Part shown: in pieces, positions 47,647-57,400 of the stretch | Layout: every line of letters starts with the position of its first letter | Position numbering within the stretch: the first letter of the stretch is position 1 | Source: a virus | Virus record (IMG/VR): IMGVR_UViG_3300043411_000598 | Coordinates: 1-61,827 of that record | Length of the DNA: 61,827 nt | Strand: one strand, 5' to 3' | Notes under the pieces: generated by a model | What the model saw: only the letters and a program-made list of their open reading frames with translations | What the model was told of the DNA's origin: nothing | Databases searched by the model: none | Made by a program: the position numbers and the translations under genes

Positions 47647-48258
47647 ATGGCCTCGCAAAATGACATCTGCAACTGGTCGCTATCGATGCTCGGTGAAACC
47701 AGCATCAACGACATCAGCGACAGCGTAGAACGTGCTGAGCTTTTAACTGCCGCTTGGGGTCCGGTGCGCGATCAGCTTTTGCGTGAGAAGCTGTGGCGGT
47801 TCTCAATTCAGCGTGCTTCGATTGCCGCTGATGTAGCGACGCCAGATTGGGGCTTTGACTACCAATACAGCATCAATGGCGATGTGGTGCGCGTCATTCA
47901 GGTGAACGACTATTACCCGCAAGGGGTCTATTATCCTGACTACGTGACTGGCGATAGTTCGCTCTACAAGATCGAAGCCGATAAGATTTTGACCAATCTC
48001 TCAGCTCCGCTGAAAGTGCGTTGGGTCATTAATTCGATGGACGTGGGACTTTGGGACCCTTGCTTTGCGCGGGTGATGGCCTGTGATCTAGCGGAGCGGA
48101 TTTGCCCGCGTGTCACTGGCTCTGAGAATATCCTGCAGCGTGTCGCTGCACAACGCTCGGCCGCTATGATGGCTGCTCAACGCGCCAACGCGCTAGAGCA
48201 GCCGCCTCAAATGATCAACGATAGTACGTGGATCATGTCGCGTATGCAGGACTACTAA
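47647..48258 (+). CDS. Tail tubular protein A
   Basis: The 203-residue product (MASQNDICNWSLSMLGETSI) has RAELLTAAWGPVRDQLLREKLWRFS and PCFARVMACDLAERICPRVTG, which match the podovirus tail tubular protein A family. It builds the ring that joins the connector to the nozzle. It overlaps the tail tubular B gene by one base. Confidence 0.8.
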   Translation: MASQNDICNWSLSMLGETSINDISDSVERAELLTAAWGPVRDQLLREKLWRFSIQRASIAADVATPDWGFDYQYSINGDVVRVIQVNDYYPQGVYYPDYVTGDSSLYKIEADKILTNLSAPLKVRWVINSMDVGLWDPCFARVMACDLAERICPRVTGSENILQRVAAQRSAAMMAAQRANALEQPPQMINDSTWIMSRMQDY

Positions 48259-50738
48259 TGGCCCAGCAGCGCCAGCTTAACATCACGTTTGCGTTAAATA
48301 GCGGCGAGCTTTCGCCGTTGATGGCGAACCGTCAGGATCAAGCCCGCTATGCCTACGGCGCACGGCGGATGCGCAATTTCATCCCATCGCTTCAGGGGCC
48401 GGCGCGTAAGCGTCCAGGGCTTCGCTTCGTTTGCGAGATATCGGATTCTAGTCACCGCGCATGGCTTGTGCCGTTCGTCTTCTCCCAGCGCGACGCTTGG
48501 GTTTTGATCTGCGGTGAGAGCACGGTAGGCTTTATCACCGATCACGGCCAAGTGCTGGAAACGGCCATTCCAATTACCTCGATGACCAATGCGAGCACTG
48601 GCGTTTTCACGCGGGTTGCGCATGGGCTCTTAGCCAACCAAGAGATTTACGTGACCTCCCTCCCCGGCACGACCGGGATAGCTGGTCGCAACTTTCGTGT
48701 GAACACTGTCCCGACTGCGGACACGTTCACACTGAAAGATTTGTACGGCACGGTGCTGAACACCACCAGCAGCGGAACCTATACCGGCCTTGGCACAGTG
48801 CAGCGTGTCTATAAAATCGTCTCGCCCTATACGGCTGCAAACCTAACCGAGAGCGACACCAATTGCAGCCTTCTCTCGTTTGCGCAATCGGGAGACGTTT
48901 TAGATATTTGCGTGCCGGATTTTCAGCCCCGGCAATTGACGCGCACAGCCGCAACCTCATGGGCGTTCACTTCATTTGAGCCTGACAATGGCCCGTTTGA
49001 AACGGTGGACCCAGATCAAACGATTACGGTTTATGCAGGCGCTGCGACGGGAAACACGACGCTCACCGCTTCCTCGGCTATCTTCACCGCCAATCACGTA
49101 GGCTCGCTCTTTCTTTTAGAGAAGCGCCTCACCGATGCGATCACGGCGTGGGAAGTCGGCAAGTCCATAACCACAGGTGATGTGCGCCGCAGCCAGGGCC
49201 ATTATTACGAGGCTTTGAACACGGCCACGACTGGCACGATCACGCCGACCCATACCGAAGGCGCCCGCTACGATGGCGATACCGGCGTGCAGTGGCAATA
49301 TCTCCATTCCGGTTACGGATGGGGCGAGATCACCGCTTATAATTCCACCACCAGCGTTGATATCACGGTTATCTCACGCATCCCGGCCCAAGCTGTAGGC
49401 GCTGGCAATCCATCAACCCGTTGGGCGTTTGGCTCATGGTCTGCGGCCTATGGCTGGCCGACGCACGTTACCTATTTTAGAGAGCGTAAGACCTTTGCGC
49501 GCGACACCCGAATTTGGGGATCGGTGCCGGCCGACTTCAACAATTTCGCGCAACGTGACGCTGGCGTTGTCGCTTCAGATTCATCCTATGATATCGATAT
49601 CCGTTCTGGCGTGAACGATGCCATTCAGTGGCTTATGGCGTCCTCTGATCTGCTTGTAGGCACAGAGGGCAGTGAGTTCTCCGTTGGTGAAATCTCTTCA
49701 GCCGATCCGCTCGGCCCTGACAATATCGCAGCCCTCTCTGGGCCTGGCTACGGCTCAAGACGTGTAACGCCATGCATTGTCAATGATGCCGTGATGTATG
49801 CCCTTCCCTCTGGGCGGGTCATGCGTGAGCTGCGCTTTACGTTCGAGACGGACGGCTATTCAGCCCTTAACCGCACCGCCTTTGCTGAGCATATTGCACG
49901 CGGGCAGATGATCCAACTGGCCTACCAGAAAGAACCCGAGTCCATTGTTTGGAGCGTCTGTAACAATGGCGATCTCCTCTCGATGAGTTTCGAGCGTGAG
50001 CATGATCTCGTGGCTTGGGCCAAGCATTTGCTCGGCGGCGCTTTTAGCACAACCACCAACGCTATTGTCGAAAGCGCTTGCGTTATCCCATCCCCTGACG
50101 GCACGAGGGATGAGCTTTATGTGATCGCCAAGATGACGGTGAATGGCGCCACCAAGCGCTATGTCGGCTACCTTGAAGATCATTGGGAGCCTGACGACGA
50201 CGATTTGGAAGATCAGTTCTACGTTGATTGGGGCCTTACCTATTCAGGAACGGCAACGTCCACCATCTCGGGGCTACATCATCTAGAGGGTAAAACCGTT
50301 TCCGTTCTCGGTAACGGCAAGGATCTTGGCGATAAGGTCGTGACGGCCGGCGCTATCGATCTAGGCTCAGCCTCGGTCACGGTCGCGCAAGTTGGTCTCC
50401 CTTACGATGCTATCCTTGAAAGCATGAACCTCGTTAAGCCTGGCCTTAGCGCAAAAGCAGTGGACGTTTGGGTTCGGTTTATAGGCACCGTCTCAAGCTT
50501 TTGGCACATGACGACACAGAGGCTCTTGAGCACTGATCCAACGCCAACGCCGCGTGCGGTCGAGATGGGAAACATCACCGTAAGCGGCGTAGCGCAGCCC
50601 GTCTCTAGGCTCGTAAAGGTCAAGGGTGAATCCGGCAATGGTCGCGAGCTGACGTGGGTTATCACCCATAACCGGCCAACCTATTGTAACATCGCAGGCG
50701 TTGCTCCCGATATGGTCGCTGTCGGTAAGGATGCGTGA
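48258..50738 (+). CDS. Tail tubular protein B (nozzle)
   Basis: The 826-residue product starts at the ATG at 48258 (MAQQRQLNITFALNSGELSP). It has GARRMRNFIPSLQGPARKRP near the start, as in tail tubular B proteins, then long beta-rich regions and YFRERKTFARDTRIWGSVPA in the middle. It forms the tip of the short tail. It overlaps the next gene by four bases. Confidence 0.82.
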   Translation: MAQQRQLNITFALNSGELSPLMANRQDQARYAYGARRMRNFIPSLQGPARKRPGLRFVCEISDSSHRAWLVPFVFSQRDAWVLICGESTVGFITDHGQVLETAIPITSMTNASTGVFTRVAHGLLANQEIYVTSLPGTTGIAGRNFRVNTVPTADTFTLKDLYGTVLNTTSSGTYTGLGTVQRVYKIVSPYTAANLTESDTNCSLLSFAQSGDVLDICVPDFQPRQLTRTAATSWAFTSFEPDNGPFETVDPDQTITVYAGAATGNTTLTASSAIFTANHVGSLFLLEKRLTDAITAWEVGKSITTGDVRRSQGHYYEALNTATTGTITPTHTEGARYDGDTGVQWQYLHSGYGWGEITAYNSTTSVDITVISRIPAQAVGAGNPSTRWAFGSWSAAYGWPTHVTYFRERKTFARDTRIWGSVPADFNNFAQRDAGVVASDSSYDIDIRSGVNDAIQWLMASSDLLVGTEGSEFSVGEISSADPLGPDNIAALSGPGYGSRRVTPCIVNDAVMYALPSGRVMRELRFTFETDGYSALNRTAFAEHIARGQMIQLAYQKEPESIVWSVCNNGDLLSMSFEREHDLVAWAKHLLGGAFSTTTNAIVESACVIPSPDGTRDELYVIAKMTVNGATKRYVGYLEDHWEPDDDDLEDQFYVDWGLTYSGTATSTISGLHHLEGKTVSVLGNGKDLGDKVVTAGAIDLGSASVTVAQVGLPYDAILESMNLVKPGLSAKAVDVWVRFIGTVSSFWHMTTQRLLSTDPTPTPRAVEMGNITVSGVAQPVSRLVKVKGESGNGRELTWVITHNRPTYCNIAGVAPDMVAVGKDA

Positions 50739-50959
50739 TGACCAATAAACTGATGGGTGCGGGAGACGAGACCAAATACGCTTTGCTGGGTGGCTTTGAA
50801 ATCGCAGCAGATAGCGGCCAAGGGCGCCGTGGCGCGTCTGGCTTTACCATCTCTCCCCTATTGGAGAAGGTAGCCGCTTCGGTAGCGACTGCGTTGGTGG
50901 CGCGGTTCAGTTCAGACCGGCGCGATTTGACAGGGAGCGGCCGGGGCGAAGTCGCGTGA
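50735..50959 (+). CDS. Small protein of the tail module, 74 residues
   Basis: The product (MMTNKLMGAGDETKYALLGG) has a helical centre (LLEKVAASVATALVARF). It overlaps both neighbours. No family is recognised. Confidence 0.45.
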   Translation: MMTNKLMGAGDETKYALLGGFEIAADSGQGRRGASGFTISPLLEKVAASVATALVARFSSDRRDLTGSGRGEVA

Positions 50960-51381
50960 GGTTCGTTAAGTTTGAGCCCGAGCACCTTTTTGCGTTCACT
51001 CCGCAGCAGGCCCAGCGTCCGCATCTAGAATGGATGACGTTGGACATAGCAGAAATCGCGGCACAGCACTTTTCGTTTACCGGATACGGTCACAACGGAG
51101 AGATGGTTGGATGTGCGGGTCTTGCGCCGATTGAGGATGGGAGCTTGGTGGCTTGGGCTGTCTTTGGCGAGATGCTGCCAAGGTACGGGAGAGGCGTAAC
51201 CAAGGCCGTCAAAGCAGGCTTAGACCTTCATCAGGATAAGCGCATTCTGGCCCATGTCCATATCGATCACGCCAACGCCTCTAGGTTCGCTGAGGCGCTA
51301 CACTTCAAGCTTCTAGAAACGCGTTCGGACCTGCACCCAAGCGGGGCCGCAATGCACGTTTACGTTCGCGAAGGCGCATAA
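50956..51381 (+). CDS. GNAT-like protein at the T7 gp13 position
   Basis: The 141-residue product starts with GTG at 50956. It has the layout of a small acetyltransferase: MVGCAGLAPIEDGSLVAWAV, then GRGVTKAVKAGLDLH, then VHIDHANASRFAEALHFKLLE. In T7-like phages the gene between tail tube and internal virion proteins encodes a GNAT-type protein needed for assembly. Enzyme activity is not certain. Confidence 0.7.
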   Translation: MRFVKFEPEHLFAFTPQQAQRPHLEWMTLDIAEIAAQHFSFTGYGHNGEMVGCAGLAPIEDGSLVAWAVFGEMLPRYGRGVTKAVKAGLDLHQDKRILAHVHIDHANASRFAEALHFKLLETRSDLHPSGAAMHVYVREGA

Positions 51382-51986
51382 TGGCCGATCCTATCTCATG
51401 GGCGATGATCGCCGTTAATGTGGTCTCACAGGCTGCGGGCGGAATCCAAGAATACCAGCAAGGCATGCAAGACGCGGCTGTCGCTGGTCAGAACGCACAG
51501 ATTGCAACCGATAATGCAGCGCGTGCGAGGCTGGATGCAAGCCGGGCTGAAGAAGCCCAACGGGTGCAATCTCGTAAAGCCATGGGCCGGGCTTGGGCTG
51601 CAAGCGCTCAATCTGGCGCTGCAGGCTCTGGCCCCGGCCAAGGCTCGTTCGGGGCTCTGAACACCCAAAGCGGCAAGGACGCTGAACTAGACGCGCTGAA
51701 CATTCGCTATGATGGCGAGATGGAAGCGTTCGGGGATTTGACCCAAGCGGCGCAGTTTAGGGCTGAGCGTAAAGCTGCAAAACAACGCGCGCGCGGTGGT
51801 CTTATCTCAGGGGTTCTAGGCTCTGCCTCTGCTGCCCTTTCAGGTTCGGCCGATTATCGCTCTCAGAACTCGATGCGGCCGACTACGGGCGGATCGCTTC
51901 GCACGGCAATCTCAACCGGCAGAAAGCCAAGATCGACTGGCGTCAAGAGCCGAGCCCCCTCCTACTATAATTACGGGAGCTATTAA
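51381..51986 (+). CDS. Internal virion protein (gp14-like)
   Basis: The 201-residue product starts MADPISWAMIAVNVVSQAAG and is alanine- and glutamine-rich with long helices. It has a glycine-rich end. By order and composition it corresponds to the first internal core protein of T7-like phages, which forms part of the ejection channel. Confidence 0.65.
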   Translation: MADPISWAMIAVNVVSQAAGGIQEYQQGMQDAAVAGQNAQIATDNAARARLDASRAEEAQRVQSRKAMGRAWAASAQSGAAGSGPGQGSFGALNTQSGKDAELDALNIRYDGEMEAFGDLTQAAQFRAERKAAKQRARGGLISGVLGSASAALSGSADYRSQNSMRPTTGGSLRTAISTGRKPRSTGVKSRAPSYYNYGSY

Positions 51987-54421
51987 TGGCTCGCGGTCCT
52001 GTTCGAGTAAACACCTACGATCAACGCACAACGCCGCGTAGCCAAGCGCAGCCGTTTACGCATTCTGTTGATGTAGGCAATGGTTTGGCTCGTGGTCTCG
52101 ATAAAGTAGGCCAAGCGCTTCAAGCCGAAGTCGCATTCAAGCGCCAGCAAGAAGAAGACGACGCTAGAGTTTATGCGTCAACGGCGATGTCACAAGCGCG
52201 CGCGAGCGCTAGTGAGATGCAGCGCCGCATCTTTAGCGAAGCGCCAGATGGCTGGCGCGGCGCAACGCAGCGCTTCTCACAAGAATTTGGTCAACGGCGC
52301 GAACAAGCTCTATCCGGCGCCCCTACTCCGGCCGCGCAGCGTTACCTCAACCAGCAATTCGACGCTTATCAGCCGCTTCTCTTGGAGGAGATGGCAGGCC
52401 AAGAGCAAACCAACCGTGAGAGCTGGCAGTTCAGCACTATTGCCAACAACATCGATTCTGACAGCAACACCATCGCGACCAATCCAGGCTTTTACCAGCC
52501 TGCGCTAACCCAACAGCTTGATCTTATCAACGGCATGGCAATGAGCGAAGCCAACCGTGAGAGGCTTCGCAGTCACGCTATATCGAGCTATTCCACGGTT
52601 GCGGTCTCAGCGATGATTGAGCGCGATCCTGTCCAAGCATTGCAGGTATTGCGCGGAACAACTTCCAACCACCCTTCGGCTGACACGCTTCTACCTCGGC
52701 TGCAGGCCCTCATTCCCGGCGCTACAATCTTTGGAAGCCGCACGGCTGAACGCAACGCGCAGCTTCAAGGATCAGCCCCAAACTCGCGTCATATTCAGGA
52801 TGCGGCATGGGACATAACGCTTCCTGCTGGTGTAACGGCTGAGCAGGCTCGTCCTATCGTGGAGCAATTACTGGGCGGCACTCCGATCACCGAATGGATA
52901 CCGAACGACCCCAATGCAAGCGGGGATGGTACGCACCTTCACGTTGCATGGGGAGATGCTAATGCACAAACCATAGAAGACGATCCCAATAGCCCTGTTG
53001 CGCGTCTGACCGGGGCTGAGCGGCTGGCATTGTCTAACCAAGCTGAGGCTGAGATTGCGCGCCGACAGTCCAATGTAGCCTCAACGGTTCGCAGTCAAAT
53101 CCAGACTGACACGTTCTTGATGAGCAACGGCGAACAGCCTGTCAGCGGCTTGACTGTAGAACAAGTACAAGCGGTCGATCCTGAACTTGCGGCTGCTTAT
53201 GAGATTGATCTTCAGACGCATCAGCGCGGCTCCAGCCTAACTAACCTAACGACACCAGAACTTCGCCGAATGGCGTCAGCAGCGCCGCTCCCCTCTACCG
53301 CATCACACCAAGAGCGCTTGGATAATATCGTAAATCGCAACGCCGCCACTCAAATTCTAGAGCAGCGCGACGATCCGATGACTTACGCGCTGCGTCAGGC
53401 CCGTATCGATGACACTGCTGAAATGACGGCAGCAATTGATAGTGGCAATTTTCAAGACATTGGCGTGCGGATACGGTCGCGGAATGGCGTAGCTGTTGAA
53501 CAAAGCCAGAGACTTGGCACGGTCCCTGCCCCACTAACCACAAGCGAAGCAACGCGCCTTAGAGGCATACTGGATCGCGTACCGCCTGGGGATCGCGCAC
53601 AGGCCCTGATGACACTAAGGCAGTCTTCAATGATGCCGCAGGGGCGATCTGCAAGGCAGACGCGCGCCCAATATAACATGGGTAGCAGTCAGGTTTATGA
53701 GGCATTCGTCGCGCAAATCTATCGCGATGACCCTGCAGCTCTTGCGGGTGCGCTCACCTTAGCGCGACAAGGAACGGTGGAGACTAACGCCGGAACCGTC
53801 ACCGCAGATACGGTCGGACGCCGCCTGTTGGCTGGCGCTGCTCTCCTCAATCCAACAGCGCAAGTGAATGCCGAAGGGCAAGCGCAGCCCTCCCGCTCAA
53901 CCTTCAACATGCCTAGCGAGGCTGCATTGGAGGGGGCGTTCAATACCTATGTTGGCGATGCTTACGCAGAAGACCCGTCAGGCTATCGCAACGCCTTTCA
54001 AGCCTACCGCGCTTATTACGCTGGTCGCGCAAGCGAGATGGGCATTAACGGCGCAGGCCTTACGTTTCGTGATGGCGCATTGGGCGGAGATCGCGCTGCT
54101 ATCGAGACAGCAGGACAAGCCGCCGAGGTTATTGTGGGTAGCCTTAGGCCTAATGAATTTGGCGGCCCAAGCACGCCTGGCCTCCCCTCTCAGACATACC
54201 TCCCGTTTGGTATGACCGAAGACAACTTCAACCGCTCTCTAGAGCAAGGGTGGGGTAGTATTCGTGAGCGTTATCGTGGTGCTCAACTCTCTGACAATCC
54301 GAGCGATTACGACTACGCCCGCGATGCAAACGGCTCTTATCAGGTCTTTTATCGCGGCGTTCCGGTTCGGGATGACAGTGGCGAGTTCGTCCGTGTCAGA
54401 CCGAGAATGACCCAGCGATGA
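51986..54421 (+). CDS. Internal virion protein with peptidase-M15-like domain
   Basis: The 811-residue product is mainly helical. At residues about 245-320 it has FGSRTAERNAQLQ, then S267-x-H269-x6-D276 (SRHIQDAAWDI) and H317-x-H319 (THLHVAWG). These are the zinc-binding and catalytic residues of D-alanyl peptidases of the M15 type. It would cut peptidoglycan crosslinks as the tail core enters. It is an ejection protein with a built-in cell-wall hydrolase; no substrate test is implied. Confidence 0.75.
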   Translation: MARGPVRVNTYDQRTTPRSQAQPFTHSVDVGNGLARGLDKVGQALQAEVAFKRQQEEDDARVYASTAMSQARASASEMQRRIFSEAPDGWRGATQRFSQEFGQRREQALSGAPTPAAQRYLNQQFDAYQPLLLEEMAGQEQTNRESWQFSTIANNIDSDSNTIATNPGFYQPALTQQLDLINGMAMSEANRERLRSHAISSYSTVAVSAMIERDPVQALQVLRGTTSNHPSADTLLPRLQALIPGATIFGSRTAERNAQLQGSAPNSRHIQDAAWDITLPAGVTAEQARPIVEQLLGGTPITEWIPNDPNASGDGTHLHVAWGDANAQTIEDDPNSPVARLTGAERLALSNQAEAEIARRQSNVASTVRSQIQTDTFLMSNGEQPVSGLTVEQVQAVDPELAAAYEIDLQTHQRGSSLTNLTTPELRRMASAAPLPSTASHQERLDNIVNRNAATQILEQRDDPMTYALRQARIDDTAEMTAAIDSGNFQDIGVRIRSRNGVAVEQSQRLGTVPAPLTTSEATRLRGILDRVPPGDRAQALMTLRQSSMMPQGRSARQTRAQYNMGSSQVYEAFVAQIYRDDPAALAGALTLARQGTVETNAGTVTADTVGRRLLAGAALLNPTAQVNAEGQAQPSRSTFNMPSEAALEGAFNTYVGDAYAEDPSGYRNAFQAYRAYYAGRASEMGINGAGLTFRDGALGGDRAAIETAGQAAEVIVGSLRPNEFGGPSTPGLPSQTYLPFGMTEDNFNRSLEQGWGSIRERYRGAQLSDNPSDYDYARDANGSYQVFYRGVPVRDDSGEFVRVRPRMTQR

Positions 54422-54424
54422 GTA

Positions 54425-57400
54425 ATGAGCGATCTCTTTCCGGATGACCCAGTAGCGGTACAAGCGCGCCGCCAAGCAGCGGTGCGCGGTCTTTCGGTTA
54501 GGCCAGACGATCCCCCTCTCTTTGATCTAGGTGAGTCCTTCAACGCTATTCGGCGCGGGGCCTACTTAGCCGACGAAGGCATAAGTGGTTTCGGCTCAAG
54601 GCTCGCAAATATCCCAAATACGGCGCTGGAAACGCCAAGCTATTTTCATCAGTCTGAAGCGCAGCACCGGCTTACAGATCCAACGTCATATGAGCGGACG
54701 GATTTTGCGGCATGGCTAGATGAGCAAGCCAACGTAAATCGCCGTGAGATTCGGCGCATTACGCCAGATCCCAATTCGATCAGCCAAGCGCAGCAGATTT
54801 TGTCGGGCGTTCTTCAGCCTATCACCGCTGGCTTGGTTGGGGCGCCATTAGGCCCAGCAGGCCCAGCCCTCACACTCGGGGCAGGCTTTGGCGCTCAGTC
54901 TTACGATGAACAAATCGAGGCTGGCGTTGATCCAGAAACGGCCGAACGGGTAGCTATCGGACAGGCAGGCCTTGGGGCCGTGATGGGGGTTCTGCCCGCG
55001 TCAGCGCCTATTCGCGGGGCTCGCTTTGCGCTTTGGCCGGCGCTTGGGCGCGCTGCATCAGGCGCGGCTATCAACGTTGGCACTGGCATTGTCATGCGCC
55101 AATCTGTGCATGATACGCTGATGGCGTCAGAGAACGGTGACTATTCAGCACAAGCCGAAAGATACCTTGCTCTCGATGGTCAAGCCTTGATGGTTGACGC
55201 CATTCTAGGCGCGGCCTTCGGAACAATCTTTGCACACGTCGATAGTGTTGGAACGGCGCCGCGCGGGCGCGGCGAGGATGGCGGGCCGCTTCCCGAAGCT
55301 TTGGATGATGAGCCAAGCGCCCCTATTCTTTCGGCTGAGGAGCATCTAGACGCAGCCACGGAAGCCTATAACGATGGCGACCTTGTGTTGGCTCGTGCTC
55401 ATGCGCTTATGGCGGATCGCCTAGGTGAGCAAGAGGGCGCGTTTCTAGCAGAGCAATGGGCGCGCGAGGGCGGCGAAGAAGCCGCAGTCGAAGGTGATGC
55501 TCTCGGCCTTATCATGGCGATGGAGCGCGGCCTCATTAAGCCGACGCCTGAACAAATCCACGCCGCCATGGTGATGGGCGACGACATCAATGCTAGAGTG
55601 ACAACCGCTCCAGGCATTCCGCTTAATGTTCACGCAGACGTTGTTCACGCTGAGAACCTTCGCGCTTACGATGAAGCCGCAGCGAACGGTGAAGAGTTCC
55701 CCCCTGCCCGTTGGGATGATGGAGATGCAGAGAGCTTTGCGCCTCACCCTGAAGACAATTTCGTAGCGACTGAAGCAGAAGATGCGATCCGTAACGTACT
55801 AGAGCAAGAAGGCTTTAGCGATCTTGCCCGAGACATTGAAACTCGCCGTGAACGCATCCGCTCTATGGGCGGGGCAATTGATCCGGGGGATATGTATTTC
55901 TCGCGTCGCGGAGAAAGCGCTGAACGCCGTTCAGAAGCCTTCCACGATGCCCGTCTTAGCCCGCAACAAAACAAAGCGGTTGAGATGGCGCTCAACAACT
56001 ACTCTAATGCAGAGATTGCAGATGAGCTTGATGTGTCGTTGGCGCAAGTTTCCGTTGTGCTCACAAATGCACGCAGACGCGCTCCAAACGTAGAGATTGA
56101 ACACGCTCGCCTTGGCACTACGCCAGGGACGCATGGCGGGCGTCGCACCGCAACCATTGAAGAAATCGTTGCGCTTCATAATCGCCTCGCCCGTCAAGGC
56201 TACAGCAATAAGCTTGGCAACCCGGTAGCTGGCCGACGCAATCTGAATACTGTTATCGGTGAGCGCCTTGGGCTTTCACCAAAGAACATTGCCAAACGCC
56301 TCTCTGAATATCGCGCTGGTTTGCGGGATGGACGTATTGAGGGTGAAGCGCTCTATTCCGTTGCGCGTCCTGGCGCCGGTGGGCGGCCGAACGTCAATCT
56401 TAACTTCATCCGCCGCATGTTGTCTGAGGGTGAAACGGACTTAGTTAAGGTCACGGAAGCGCTTAACGAGCATCGCCGCGAACTCGGGATGCCGCCGACA
56501 ACAGAGCAAGCTGTGCGCTCGCAGGCGGCCCTAGATCGCCGCCTCAACCGCACAGAACTAAATGTTGCAACCAATGAAATGCAGACCACACGCAGAACAG
56601 GTGTGGAACCAAGCGAGTCCGCGTTCAAAAATATGAGCCGCGTCCTTGGTGCTGTGGAGAGCATCGCTAGAGAAAACGGCGGCGCCCCTCCTCCTGGCTG
56701 GCAGGACGCGGTAGCGGCTGAAACTGGTTATTCGCCTAGATCTGTCAGCGTGCTTTGGGATCGGATCAAAGCCGGAGAGTTTGGTGATGAACTTGCTGCC
56801 CGTGCTAATACTATTCCGAATGCAGGGCGTAGCCGTTCGGCGCAGCGCGTTCTAATTGGCCGCCTGATGGATCAGGGCTTGAGCCGTCAAGCGATTACAG
56901 AGCGCGTCAACGTTGTTCGCGATTCAGAAAACAAGCCGCCGATGACGCCGCAAAACGTCAGCTCGGTCATGACCCAGATTCGGGATGCGCGCCTCAATGG
57001 CGATATGCGCTATTCGATGACGGAGGACGGCACATTCTCGACGCCGGAAGATTTGAAAGCCGCAGCTATCGAAGCCTTCGGGTCTGACTGGAACGTTCTT
57101 GCGCGTGCGGGTAACGTCGAAGTCGTGCAAACATCCGCTGATGTTCCGGCTGGCATGTTTGGCCTCCCGCGCGGTGTTCAAGCCGTCCACATGCGCGATA
57201 CGCGCACGACCTACTTTATCGCCAACAACGTTCGCCCAGAAGACATGAAGGGCCTTATCCTTCATGAGGTTGGCGTCCACCATGGCTTTGAAGCTATGGT
57301 TGGCAAGCGCGGTTTTAAGGAAGTGCTTCGCCAAATCGAGCGTATGATTGACGCTGACCACCCTGCCCTCGTGCAGGCTCGTGCGTTTGCTGAACGCTAT